Origin: Paraburkholderia piptadeniae
GTDB taxonomy: Bacteria > Pseudomonadota > Gammaproteobacteria > Burkholderiales > Burkholderiaceae
Length of the DNA: 64,000 bases
Direction of reading: 5' to 3'
NCBI RefSeq assembly: GCF_900007165.1
Contig: NZ_CYGY02000024.1
Location: 185,476 to 249,475 of the forward strand
Below are positions 9,719-17,962 of the stretch, piece by piece (positions within the stretch are counted from its first letter, which is position 1; each line of letters starts with the position of its first letter). The translations under genes were made by a program, and so were the position numbers. The notes under the pieces are model-generated. The model was given only the letters and a program-made list of their open reading frames with translations. It was not told the DNA's origin and did not search any database.

Positions 9719-10615
9719 TCAGGGCTTTTTAGGTTGATCGTTGTCTGGCTTGGATGCCGATTCGGAGTTGTCCTGCCCAATGCCAAGCCGACGACGACGC
9801 GCTTCAGCCTCATCGATCTGCGCCTGTATTTCAGCGCTCACGTTCGTCGTGTTCTTCGGACCCAGGCCTTGAGTTGCGTTTTCTTCCTTCTTCTTTCGCG
9901 CGCGTTCGAGCGCGGCCTGGATGATCGCGCGTTTTTTCGCTTCCGCGTCGGCGGCGGGGGTATGTGCAGGTGTTGGCGCGGCGGCGGCTTCCGTTGCTGC
10001 CGCTGGTGCTTCTGTTGGGCGCGAGCCAACGGTCGGTGCTGGCGATTCGCCGGCAGCCGCTGCACTCGACGCGCGCCGTGCCGCAGCGCGCGCTTCGGCC
10101 GCATCGCGTTCGGCGTCGAGGCGTGCCTGGCGACGGTCGTGGCGCGCGCGTGCCGCGTCGGCCTGTTGGTGCGTCCACGCGTCCCAGCCCGTCTTGTCGC
10201 CCGTGACGGGGATCATCGCGATGCAATCGACGGGGCAGGGCGGCACGCACAGATCGCAGCCCGTGCACAGTTCGGCGACCATCGTGTGCATCTGCTTCGG
10301 CGCGCCGACGATGGCATCGACGGGACACGCCTGCATGCACAGCGTGCAGCCGATGCACAGGTTCTCATCGATGAATGCGACGGGGCGCGCTCGCTCGACG
10401 CCGTTCTCGGGATTGATCGGGATCACCGGCTTGCCGAGCAATGCGGCAAGCCGCGCGACGCCTTCGGCGCCGCCTGGCGGGCACTGGTTGTAGTTCGCTT
10501 TGCCGTCCGCGATCGCTTCGGCGTAAGCGCGGCAGTCCGGATAGCTGCACTTCGTGCACTGCGTCTGCGGCAGTAAGTCTTCGATGCGGTCGGCGAGTGT
10601 TCGGGAATGTGTCAC
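9719..10615 (-). CDS. rsxB: RnfB/RsxB-type iron-sulfur protein, soluble form
   Basis: 298 residues. The N-terminal Fe-S domain has C20, C23, C28 and C45. Two ferredoxin [4Fe-4S] motifs follow (C87-C90-C93-C97 and C117-C120-C123-C127). From about residue 150 there is a low-complexity Ala/Arg/Pro/Glu-rich tail of some 150 residues. The membrane helix that begins canonical RnfB is missing, since the protein starts only 19 residues before the first Cys. No other rnf/rsx gene lies nearby. In Rnf complexes the B subunit passes electrons between NADH or ferredoxin sites; this orphan may reduce other partners, for example the Fe-S cluster of Nth or SoxR, but that is inference. Confidence 0.88.
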   Translation of the reverse strand: MTHSRTLADRIEDLLPQTQCTKCSYPDCRAYAEAIADGKANYNQCPPGGAEGVARLAALLGKPVIPINPENGVERARPVAFIDENLCIGCTLCMQACPVDAIVGAPKQMHTMVAELCTGCDLCVPPCPVDCIAMIPVTGDKTGWDAWTHQQADAARARHDRRQARLDAERDAAEARAAARRASSAAAAGESPAPTVGSRPTEAPAAATEAAAAPTPAHTPAADAEAKKRAIIQAALERARKKKEENATQGLGPKNTTNVSAEIQAQIDEAEARRRRLGIGQDNSESASKPDNDQPKKP

Positions 10616-10775
10616 GGTGGAGACGTGGGACTTCGTGGGGCTTGCTGTCGCCGATTGCTCGCATTGCTGTCACGCGCGCGCCGATGGGTGCGACTTCAAC
10701 GGTGCAGTCGCATCAGAATCGCGCGCTGCAATTCAGACAATGCGAGAGCATAGATCGTGCGCAGACCGCGTCAAT

Positions 10776-10802
10776 GTTCTCAATAGTGTTCTCAATAATG
10801 AG
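10776..10802. repeat. Tandem GTTCTCAATA repeat, possible operator
   Basis: GTTCTCAATA occurs at 10776-10785 and again at 10788-10797, one turn of the helix apart (12 bases). The second copy runs into the inverted repeat CTCA-ATAA-TGAG. It sits about 70 bases upstream of the tetR promoter, a plausible place for a regulator site. Confidence 0.4.
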
Positions 10803-10862
10803 AGCGTCGCGGCGAGTGCAATGGGCAATCGGTCAAAAGCACATTATCGCCGATTTCCCCAG

Positions 10863-10890
10863 TTGTTATTACTGAAGCATGTGCCATAAT
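10863..10890 (+). promoter_or_regulatory. Sigma-70 promoter of the TetR gene
   Basis: TTGTTA (10863-10868), a 16-base spacer and CATAAT (10885-10890), in an AT-rich segment. The predicted start near 10897 leaves a leader of about 120 bases. An AGGAGG at 10915-10920 directly abuts a GTG and is too close to serve it as a ribosome site. Confidence 0.6.
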
Positions 10891-11019
10891 CAAAACGCTT
10901 TTTAGTATGACCGCAGGAGGGTGTTTCCACCAACCAGCCCGCGCAGTGCCGCCGTTGCAAGGCCATGCGAGAGGACGGCGGGCGATCCGGATAACGCGGC
11001 TCACAAAGCACATGCCACC

Positions 11020-11652
11020 ATGAATCAGCCGAAAATCAAAAGAGATCCTGAAGGCACCCGTCGCCGCATTCTGCTCGCGGCGGCCGAAGAGTTTGCGAAT
11101 GGTGGGTTGTTCGGCGCGCGCGTCGATCAGATTGCCCGCCGCGCGGAGACCAATGAACGCATGCTCTACTACTACTTCGGTAGCAAGGAGCAGCTATTCA
11201 CGGCAGTCCTCGAGCACGCATTCAGCGCGCTTACGGAAGCAGAGCGCACATTGGACCTCGCAGGCGTTGCGCCTGTCGAAGCCGTGACGCGTCTCGCGCA
11301 TTTCGTGTGGGACTACTATCGCGACCATCCCGAACTGCTGAGGCTCGTGAACAACGAGAATCTGCACGAGGCGCGGTATATGCAGAAGTCCACGCGCATC
11401 CGTGAAATGATCTCGCCGATTGTCGCCACGCTGGGCTCGATCCTGGAACGTGGGCAGCGCGCGGGGCTCTTTCGCACCAGCGTCGATCCGCTGCGCTTTT
11501 ACGTGACGCTCTCGGGCATGGGCTACTACATCGTTTCGAATCGCTTCACGCTCGAAGCGACGCTCGGCCGCGACTTCAGCTCCGCTGGCGAGCGCAGCGA
11601 AGTCATTCAGATGAATACCGAGATCCTGCTCGCGTATCTGATGCGGCGTTAA
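11020..11652 (+). CDS. TetR/AcrR-family transcriptional regulator
   Basis: A 210-residue one-component regulator. The N-terminal helix-turn-helix (about residues 12-60) contains ARVDQIARRAETNERMLYYYFGSKEQLFTAVL, the typical TetR recognition helix and YYYFGSK turn. An all-helical ligand domain follows. A GTG frame opening at 10921 would add 33 residues unlike any TetR protein, so the ATG at 11020 is preferred although its Shine-Dalgarno is weak. No enzyme or transporter is co-oriented; the regulated target is unknown and may include itself. Confidence 0.85.
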   Translation: MNQPKIKRDPEGTRRRILLAAAEEFANGGLFGARVDQIARRAETNERMLYYYFGSKEQLFTAVLEHAFSALTEAERTLDLAGVAPVEAVTRLAHFVWDYYRDHPELLRLVNNENLHEARYMQKSTRIREMISPIVATLGSILERGQRAGLFRTSVDPLRFYVTLSGMGYYIVSNRFTLEATLGRDFSSAGERSEVIQMNTEILLAYLMRR

Positions 11653-11666
11653 GCTCCGTCCCAACG

Positions 11667-11693
11667 AAAAACGGCCTCGTGAGAGGCCGTTTT
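11667..11693. terminator. Bidirectional terminator, tetR / phaZ
   Basis: AAAACGGCCTC-GTGA-GAGGCCGTTTT is a perfect hairpin with A and T tracts on both sides. It lies between two converging genes and can serve both. Confidence 0.88.
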
Positions 11694-11743
11694 GCTATCT
11701 GCCCGCATCCCGCCAACCGGCAGAATGCAGGCGAACCGTCGCG

Positions 11744-13024
11744 TCAGGCTTCGACGTGCTCTTCCGTCTTGCGCGCACTCCTCGCGCTGTGTTCGAGGAT
11801 GAAGTCGCGCAACTGCGGATAGATGATCGTGCGCCAGCGGCGGCCCGAGAAAATGCCGTAGTGTCCGCACTTTTCCGCCGTGAAGTGGCGGCGGTTCTTC
11901 TCGGGAATACCCGTGCACAGATCGTGCGCGGCGCGCGTCTGGCCGTCGCCGGAGATGTCGTCGAGCTCGCCTTCGATCGTGAAGAGGGCCGTCTTCTTGA
12001 TGTCCTGCGGACGCACCGGTTCGCCGTCCACGACCCACGTGCCCTCGGCAAGACGGAATTCCTGGAACACGACCCTGATCGTCTGCAGATAGTACTCGGC
12101 GGCCATATCGAGCACCGCGTTGTATTCGTCGTAAAAACGGCGGTGTGCTTCGGCATCTTCTTCGTCGCCGCGCAGAAGGCTCTGATAGAAGTCCCAATGC
12201 GACGCCGCGTGACGTTCCGGATTCATCGCGACAAAGCCGGTGTGCTGCAGAAAGCCCGGGTACACCTTGCGGCCGAAGCCCGGATAGTTCGAAGGCACGT
12301 TATAGATCACGTTGTTCTCGAACCATTCGTACGAATGCTGGGTCGCGAGCGAATTGACGGACGTGGGGCTCTTGCGAGCATCGATCGGGCCACCCATCAT
12401 CGTCATCGTGCGCGGCGTGTCTTCGCCGCGGCTCGCCATCAGCGAGATGGCAGCGAGCACGGGCACCGTCGGCTGGCACACGGAGATCACGTGCAGGTTC
12501 TTCGCGCCGATGTGGCGGATGAATTCCTGGATGTACGCGATGTAATCGTCCAGATTGAACGAGCCGTCTTCGAGCGGCACCATGCGCGCGTCGATCCAGT
12601 CCGTGATGTACACCTTGTGGTCCTGCAGCAGTGTGCACACGGTGTCGCGCAGCAGCGTCGAATGGTGGCCCGACAGCGGCGCGCACACGAGCACGACGGG
12701 CTCTTCCTTCAGTTGCGTGACGGCGTCGCTGTCGTCGGAATAGCGCTTGAAGCGCAGCAGGCGGCAGAACGGTTTTTCGATGATCGTCTGTTCGACGATG
12801 GGAATGTTGCGACCGTCCTTGACGATCTGATGCAGGTTGAACTCGGGCTTTTCGTAATCCTTGCCGAGGCGGTACAGCAACTCGTAGCCAGCGGACAGGC
12901 GGGTGGCGCCTGGCACATAGGCGAACGGACTGGCCGGATTCGCAAACGATTTCGAAGCAGCCTGAGCCCAGGCGGTAAGCGGGCTGAGGAGTGCCCGCTG
13001 GAATTCGTGAAATTGGTAGAGCAT
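11744..13024 (-). CDS. phaZ: Intracellular polyhydroxybutyrate depolymerase
   Basis: A 426-residue PhaZ of the amorphous-PHB (Cupriavidus PhaZ1) type, which mobilises stored poly(3-hydroxybutyrate) granules. The nucleophile is a cysteine, C183 in VISVCQPTVP, in place of the serine of a lipase box. The other triad residues are D355 (GELDD) and H388 (KCGHYG), the same positions as in the characterised enzyme. The open frame extends 43 codons upstream, but the family begins MLYQFHEFQ, so the start is put at 13024. No PHB synthesis genes flank it. Confidence 0.94.
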   Translation of the reverse strand: MLYQFHEFQRALLSPLTAWAQAASKSFANPASPFAYVPGATRLSAGYELLYRLGKDYEKPEFNLHQIVKDGRNIPIVEQTIIEKPFCRLLRFKRYSDDSDAVTQLKEEPVVLVCAPLSGHHSTLLRDTVCTLLQDHKVYITDWIDARMVPLEDGSFNLDDYIAYIQEFIRHIGAKNLHVISVCQPTVPVLAAISLMASRGEDTPRTMTMMGGPIDARKSPTSVNSLATQHSYEWFENNVIYNVPSNYPGFGRKVYPGFLQHTGFVAMNPERHAASHWDFYQSLLRGDEEDAEAHRRFYDEYNAVLDMAAEYYLQTIRVVFQEFRLAEGTWVVDGEPVRPQDIKKTALFTIEGELDDISGDGQTRAAHDLCTGIPEKNRRHFTAEKCGHYGIFSGRRWRTIIYPQLRDFILEHSARSARKTEEHVEA

Positions 13025-13177
13025 GGGGGCTCCGGCGTTAAGCGGTTCGCGCACGGCGGCGTGTTTTGGAGCGCGGCGACGAGGCGGGCCGTTTTTGGTT
13101 ACGTGTGAATTTGTTAGTGGCGAATGGCGACGATTATCGGCCGTCTGCTTCATTCGATGATATAGAAGGCATACGAT

Positions 13178-13193
13178 TTGTGCAATGCAACAA
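13178..13193. promoter_or_regulatory. TGCA-rich near-palindrome upstream of phaZ
   Basis: TTGTGCAATGCAACAA reads nearly the same on both strands and lies about 150 bases before the phaZ start. On the minus strand, TTGCAC inside it is followed after 15 bases by TATATC, a weak promoter. TGC/GCA-rich sites are known targets of PhaR, the PHB-responsive repressor; assigning this one to PhaR is inference. Confidence 0.35.
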
Positions 13194-13254
13194 CAGTTCG
13201 TTGGCGCACGTACCGGATGTCATATCCACGTCATCGTCAAAGCGGGTGTTTTCT

Positions 13255-15399
13255 TTAGACGACAGGTGACGATTCCGTATCAGCATCTGCCGTGCCAGCC
13301 GGTGGTTCCCGGCCTTGTCCGTCGTGGGGCGGCTGGCCCGCCGCGCTTGCCATCCCTTGCTCGTGCTTCATCAGGTTGAGCCCGGTATGAACGAGGGCCA
13401 CATGGGAAAACCCCTGTGGAAAATTACCGACAAGCCGCGCGGACACGGGGTCGTATTCCTCCGCGAGCAGCCCGACATCGTTGGCCAGCGCGAGCAGCCG
13501 CTCGTACATCTCGCGCGCTTGCTCGACGCGCCCCTGCAGCGCCAGGTTGTCGACCATCCAGAAGCTGCACGCGAGAAACGTCCCTTCGCCGGGCGGCAGG
13601 CCGTCGTCGACTTCCGTCGTGCGGTAGCGCAGCACGAGACCGTCGTGCAGCAGATGCTTTTCGATCGCGTCGACGGTGCCCGCGACGCGCGGGTCCGACG
13701 GCGGCAGAAAGCCGAGCAGCGGCATCAGCAGCAGGCTTGCGTCGAGCTCGTCGCCGCCGTAAGTCTGGGTGAACGCGTTGAGCTTCGGGTTCCAGCTTTT
13801 CGCGCAGACATCCGCGTGAATGCGCGCACGCATCTCACGCCAGTGCTCGAGCGGCGCGGGCAGATCGAACGCTTCCGCCGATTTGACCGCGCGATCGAAC
13901 GCGACCCATGCCATCACCTTCGAGAACGTGAATTGCTGACGGCCGCCGCGCGTTTCCCAGATGCCTTCGTCAGGCGCTTCCCAGATCGTTTCGAGGTGCT
14001 TGAGCATCGCGCACTGCACGTTCCACGCCGTCTCGTCGGCCTGCAAGCCGCCGATGCGCGCCAGATGCAGTGCGTTCATCACTTCGCCATAGACGTCGAG
14101 CTGCAGCTGGCCGACGGCGTTGTTGCCGACGCGCACGGGCTTCGAGCCCTCATACCCCGACAGCCAGTCGAGTTCGAACTCCGGCAGGCGGCGTTCGCCT
14201 CCAAGTCCGTACATGATCTGCAGCTGCTCGGGCGAGCCCGCCATCACGCGGCCGAGCCACGATCGCCATGCGCGCGCTTCGTCGTAGTAGCCGCCGCGCA
14301 TCATCGCGAGCAGCGTGATGGTCGCGTCGCGCAGCCAGCAGTAGCGGTAGTCCCAGTTGCGCGAGCCGCCCATCCGCTCGGGCAGCGAGGTCGTGGGCGC
14401 GGCGACGATGCCGCCCGTCGGCTCGTAGGCGAGCGCCTTCAGCGTCAGCAGCGAGCGGCGGATCGCGGAAGCGTATTTGCCTTCGACGGTGCCGCGCGCG
14501 GACCATTCGAGCCAGTAGTTCTCGGTGCGGGCGAGCGCCGTGTGCGGATCGCGCGCGGGCGGAACGCGCAGATGCGATGCCGAATACGTGAGCGAGAACG
14601 GCACGCGCTCGCCTTCGGAGACGTTGAACTCGGCGACCGTTTTCATGTTCTCGCCGCGCAGATCGACGGGTGTGCGCAGCGCGACGGTGTCAGGGCCGGC
14701 GATCGCCTTGATGCCGCTGTCGTGCGTGAGGCGGCTGACCCATGGAATCGAAAAGCCGTAGTCGAAGCGCAGCACCAGCTCCATGCGCATCTTCACAGTC
14801 CCACGCTTGCCGACGACGATGCGGATCATCTCCGACCAGCCGTTGCCGGGCGGCATGAAGTCGATCAGCGTGACGGCGCCTTCCGGCGTCTCGAAGTCGG
14901 TTTCGAGGATCAGCGTTTCGCCGCGATAGCGGCGGCGTGTCGAGCGCGTGTAGCCGGGCTGGCGCGGCGTGCTGTCGTCGCCCTGGTGCTCTTCGCGGGT
15001 GCGCCGCGCCGCTGTGCTCGTGCGCCGTGCCGCTGCCTTCGAGCGGGCTTTGCCGCCTTCGCTTCCGGCTGCTTGCGCGGGAGGCTTTTCGGCCTGTCTC
15101 GGGACGGGTTTTGCGTCGGGATTCGGCTGTCCGCTCGCGTCCGATTTCGCGCCGTCCGAATCTTCTTCGTGCTGTTGCGCAGCGGCATGCGTGTCGTTGT
15201 GGGCGGCATCGGCAGCATCCGTGTCCGCTGCCGGCGCGATCAGCCAGCGGCCGTTGTCCTCGGTGCCGAGCAGGGCGGCGAAGCAGGCGCCGGAATCGAA
15301 ACGCGGCCAGCAAAGCCAGTCGACGGAGCCATCGCGGGAAACCAGCGCGGCCGTGTGGCCGTCGCCGATGAGTGCATAGTCTTCGATACGTGCGGGCAT
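13255..15399 (-). CDS. Glycoside hydrolase family 15 protein with an inserted linker
   Basis: 714 residues. The start (MPARIEDYALIGDGHTAALVSRDGSVDWLCWPRFDS) is typical of bacterial GH15 glucoamylase/trehalase-like enzymes. The catalytic (alpha/alpha)6 domain carries NWDYRYCWLRDATIT and LPEFELDWLSGYEGSKPVR, which include the acidic active-site region. Between residues about 57 and 155, where relatives run straight from WLIAP to the RRYRG strand, there is an insert of nearly 100 residues rich in Ala, Asp, Lys, Arg, Gln and Pro. No signal peptide is seen, so the enzyme is cytoplasmic and probably acts on trehalose or small alpha-glucans. Upstream codons to 15450 are rejected because the family starts at MPAR. 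Confidence 0.88.
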   Translation of the reverse strand: MPARIEDYALIGDGHTAALVSRDGSVDWLCWPRFDSGACFAALLGTEDNGRWLIAPAADTDAADAAHNDTHAAAQQHEEDSDGAKSDASGQPNPDAKPVPRQAEKPPAQAAGSEGGKARSKAAARRTSTAARRTREEHQGDDSTPRQPGYTRSTRRRYRGETLILETDFETPEGAVTLIDFMPPGNGWSEMIRIVVGKRGTVKMRMELVLRFDYGFSIPWVSRLTHDSGIKAIAGPDTVALRTPVDLRGENMKTVAEFNVSEGERVPFSLTYSASHLRVPPARDPHTALARTENYWLEWSARGTVEGKYASAIRRSLLTLKALAYEPTGGIVAAPTTSLPERMGGSRNWDYRYCWLRDATITLLAMMRGGYYDEARAWRSWLGRVMAGSPEQLQIMYGLGGERRLPEFELDWLSGYEGSKPVRVGNNAVGQLQLDVYGEVMNALHLARIGGLQADETAWNVQCAMLKHLETIWEAPDEGIWETRGGRQQFTFSKVMAWVAFDRAVKSAEAFDLPAPLEHWREMRARIHADVCAKSWNPKLNAFTQTYGGDELDASLLLMPLLGFLPPSDPRVAGTVDAIEKHLLHDGLVLRYRTTEVDDGLPPGEGTFLACSFWMVDNLALQGRVEQAREMYERLLALANDVGLLAEEYDPVSARLVGNFPQGFSHVALVHTGLNLMKHEQGMASAAGQPPHDGQGREPPAGTADADTESSPVV

Positions 15400-15532
15400 G
15401 ATAAAGCGTCTATAGCGGTCGGTCAGCGTGTAATAAATACGCCCCCGCACAGCGCCAGACGGTGCGCGAGCGTCGTTGTTACCTGACTCGCGCGATGCGT
15501 TTTGGTTCGTACACCAGCGAGCATTTCGAGTA

Positions 15533-15562
15533 TTGGCAATCCGCGTTCTTGCTGCTTACAAT
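15533..15562 (+). promoter_or_regulatory. Sigma-70 promoter of the 81-residue gene
   Basis: TTGGCA (15533-15538), an 18-base spacer and TACAAT (15557-15562). The coding start lies about 85 bases downstream. It points away from the GH15 gene. Confidence 0.6.
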
Positions 15563-15649
15563 CGATTCGAATGTGACTTCCGACAAATCGCAGCCCACCG
15601 GCGCCAGGTGTTGCAGCAAGCACAGTGCCGATTTCGAGGAAATATAGCC

Positions 15650-15895
15650 ATGCTGAACCCGTCGAAATCCGACTGCATCACGATCCTCTCCGCCGCGAGT
15701 CAACTGCCTGACGACTCGCTCCTGCCACTCGACTTCCGCACGCTCGGCCTTACGCGCAACGGGATGGAAACGGCCGCGGCATTTCTGATCGAACGCGCCT
15801 GCTTCAAGCGCCATAGCGAAGCCGACGGTCATTATGCCGTCGGTGGCCTGTCATTGCAGGGGCGCTGGCGTCTCGACCAACTCTCGAACGGTTGA
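15650..15895 (+). CDS. Small conserved-looking protein, unknown function
   Basis: 81 residues, soluble, with no signal or membrane segment. It reads MLNPSKSDCITIL at the start and ends in a WRLDQLSNG tail. The composition suggests a compact alpha/beta fold, but I do not recognise a family. The ATG follows GAGGAA with a slightly long spacer, and a good promoter lies upstream, which supports a real gene. A longer frame opening at 15476 is upstream of this ribosome site and overlaps the promoter. Confidence 0.65.
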   Translation: MLNPSKSDCITILSAASQLPDDSLLPLDFRTLGLTRNGMETAAAFLIERACFKRHSEADGHYAVGGLSLQGRWRLDQLSNG

Positions 15896-16138
15896 CGCAC
15901 GCTAGCGCCCATCGTCCGACGTTCGGTGATCGCGCCGCTGCGCTGCGGCGAATGACATGCGACAGGCATCCGGACCGTGCAACAGGCGGTCCGTGCGTCG
16001 ACACGCGTGTCGATGCGCCGCGTCTGCATCTAGCGTGCGATTCTCTCCAGCCGCGCGCGCTTGCAGCGACGCATGCGCGCGGCCTCACGCATGCTCGCCA
16101 TCGGAGCGAATCGCTCCGCATGGGCGCCTGCGCGCGTG

Positions 16139-16294
16139 TCAGAAGTGCATGGTGCCGCCGACGCCGAACAGCCCGATCAGGCCGATGATGATCAGATACA
16201 GCGCAACGATGTAATTGAGCAAGCGTGGCACGATCAGGATCAGAATGCCGGCGATCAGCGCGACGAGCGGGCCAAGGGTGACATGGATGTTCAT
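16139..16294 (-). CDS. DUF3096 small membrane protein
   Basis: A 51-residue protein consisting almost wholly of two hydrophobic helices, LVALIAGILILIVP and IVALYLIIIGLIGLFG, separated by a short Arg-Asn turn. This matches DUF3096, small inner-membrane proteins of unknown role. GGAG is placed seven bases before the ATG at 16294; the longer frame to 16333 lacks such a site. It is monocistronic. Confidence 0.8.
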   Translation of the reverse strand: MNIHVTLGPLVALIAGILILIVPRLLNYIVALYLIIIGLIGLFGVGGTMHF

Positions 16295-16545
16295 GGCGAC
16301 TCCTTTGTTGGACTTGACTGCTGTGAGCGACAACCTGCGCGCGCCCGCGTGACTGTGCGATCGCGAGCAACGCTTCTATACTTGCCCCAACTACGACATC
16401 GACGACCAGCCCCCGTCACGAGGGCGCGCAGCGCGACGGCCGCCGTCGCCATGCAACCGTCACGATAACGGCACGCTTCGATCGAGCCGCGCGGCAGACC
16501 AGCGACACGCACAATCCGAATAATCCGTCTCGCCAGGAGGTCGTC

Positions 16546-17865
16546 ATGCAGCGTCGTACACGAGGAGTAGCGTGTGCCGTGCCACAGTCTTTCAATTGCC
16601 GGGTTTCCCCTCGTTCGGCCGGCTCTCGCTCCCGCCCCGCACTACGTTCGATGATAAGAGGTTTGACACTCATGGTATCGATTGCCTCGCTTGCCTCGCT
16701 TGCCTCGTTTTCCTCGCTTGCTGGTATGCAGGCCTTCGCGCAAGGCACGGCCGCCGCGCCTGCCGACGGCGTCTACGATCTGATCGTCGGCACCTACACC
16801 GGGCCGAAAAGCGAGGGCATCTACGTCTATCGCTTCAATACGAAGTCGGGAGACGCGACGCAGGTGTCGTCGATCAAGACAGACAATCCGTCGTATGTGA
16901 TCGCAACGCGCGATGGCCGTCATGTCTATTCCGTCAACGAGCAGCCGGGCGACAACGGGCCCGCGACCCAGCGCGGCGGCATCAGCGCGTTCGCCTTCGA
17001 TGCGAAGAGCGGGCAGCTTACGTTCCTGAACCGCGTATCGTCGGATGGCAACGATCCTTGCTATCTGAGCATCTCGCCCGACGGCAAATATCTGACGACG
17101 GCCAATTACTCCGTCGCCGCAAACCCCGGCGGCAGCTTCGCCGTCTTTCCGCTGGAGGCGGACGGCCAGGTCGGCGCCCCCGTGCTGACCGTGCATCACG
17201 AGGGCGGCGGTCCCGTGAAGGGACGCCAGGACAACGCGCACGTGCATTCGACCGTGTTCTCGCCCGACGGCAAGTATCTGTTCGCGCAGGATCTCGGCAC
17301 CGACAAGCTCTATTCGTACCGCTACGCACCCGACGGCAGCCGAGGCCTGTTCGGCCCCACCGGGAAGCGCTATACCGACGTGAAGGCCGGCTCCGGTCCG
17401 CGGCATCTCGTGTTCGGCGCGGACGGCAAATACGCGTATCTGACGAGCGAGCTGAATGCCACCGTCACCGTGTTCCGTTACGACGACGGCAAGCTCGCGC
17501 AGCTGCAAGTCGTGCCGATGACCAGGCCCGGCTTCAAGGGGCAGGTGGCGGCGGCCGCGATCCATCTGTCGCCGGACGGGCGCTTTCTTTACGCCAGCAA
17601 CCGGGGCGACGCGAACGAAATCGTCATCTACGCTGTCGATCCCGGTAGCGGCCATATCCGCGAGGCAGGCCGTCAGTCGACTCTCGGCAAGGCGCCGCGC
17701 GAGTTCTCGATCGACCCGACGGGGCAGTGGCTGATCGTGGGCAACCAGAACAGCGACACGGCCTATGTGTTCCGCCGCGATCAGCAAAGCGGCTTGCTGG
17801 AAGCGAATCCGAAACGGATCGAGCTCGGATCGCCCGTCGACTTCAAATGGGTGTTGCCGTCCTGA
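16546..17865 (+). CDS. Exported lactonase, 7-bladed beta-propeller (Pgl-like)
   Basis: 439 residues from the ATG at 16546, which has an excellent AGGAGG five bases upstream. A second in-frame ATG at 16651 would give a more usual signal peptide (MIRGLTLMVSIASLASLA). The mature part begins near YDLIVGTYTGPKSEGIYVY and repeats the propeller pattern (ISPDGKYL, FSPDGKYLFAQDLG, LSPDGRFLYASNRG). This is the lactonase / 6-phosphogluconolactonase (YbhE-like) fold. Because it is exported it more likely opens sugar lactones in the periplasm than serves the cytoplasmic pentose pathway. The substrate is unknown. Confidence 0.83.
   Translation: MQRRTRGVACAVPQSFNCRVSPRSAGSRSRPALRSMIRGLTLMVSIASLASLASFSSLAGMQAFAQGTAAAPADGVYDLIVGTYTGPKSEGIYVYRFNTKSGDATQVSSIKTDNPSYVIATRDGRHVYSVNEQPGDNGPATQRGGISAFAFDAKSGQLTFLNRVSSDGNDPCYLSISPDGKYLTTANYSVAANPGGSFAVFPLEADGQVGAPVLTVHHEGGGPVKGRQDNAHVHSTVFSPDGKYLFAQDLGTDKLYSYRYAPDGSRGLFGPTGKRYTDVKAGSGPRHLVFGADGKYAYLTSELNATVTVFRYDDGKLAQLQVVPMTRPGFKGQVAAAAIHLSPDGRFLYASNRGDANEIVIYAVDPGSGHIREAGRQSTLGKAPREFSIDPTGQWLIVGNQNSDTAYVFRRDQQSGLLEANPKRIELGSPVDFKWVLPS
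16684..16719 (+). repeat. Four 9-base tandem repeats in the signal peptide
   Basis: GCCTCGCTT twice, then GCCTCGTTT and TCCTCGCTT, each encoding A/S-S-L/F. They build the hydrophobic core of the lactonase signal sequence. Confidence 0.75.
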
Positions 17866-17892
17866 TTGCCGCGCCCTGAGCGATCCGGACGA

Positions 17893-17940
17893 GTCCGCCG
17901 GCAATGTCGCCGGTTGTCGTCAGTCGTGCTGCCGGCGGAC
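17893..17940. repeat. 11-bp inverted repeat between lactonase and pagP
   Basis: GTCCGCCGGCA (17893-17903) and its exact complement TGCCGGCGGAC (17930-17940) are separated by 26 bases. There is no T tract. It may end the lactonase transcript or shape the pagP leader. Confidence 0.6.
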
Positions 17941-17962
17941 ACGAACAAGAACGGAACGCACG

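Larger units (their letters stand above)
10616..11019. other. Divergent intergenic region, rsxB / tetR
   Basis: About 400 bases. The right half (10770-10910) is clearly AT-richer than its surroundings and holds tandem GTTCTCAATA repeats and a good sigma-70 promoter for the TetR gene. The left half should contain the rsxB promoter. I saw no gene. Confidence 0.55.

Noticed and set aside
11756..13108. 450-codon frame opposite phaZ
   Set aside because: The phaZ frame has the full catalytic triad; the opposite frame is Arg/Val/Ala-rich and featureless.
13315..15486. 723-codon frame opposite the GH15 gene
   Set aside because: Length comes from codon bias (few stops on the antisense of GC-rich genes). 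No domain is visible.
16008..16029. GCGTCGACACGCGTGTCGATGC palindromic stretch as an operator
   Set aside because: Short, GC-rich and made of CG/GTCGAC words that are common in this genome; no nearby promoter supports it.
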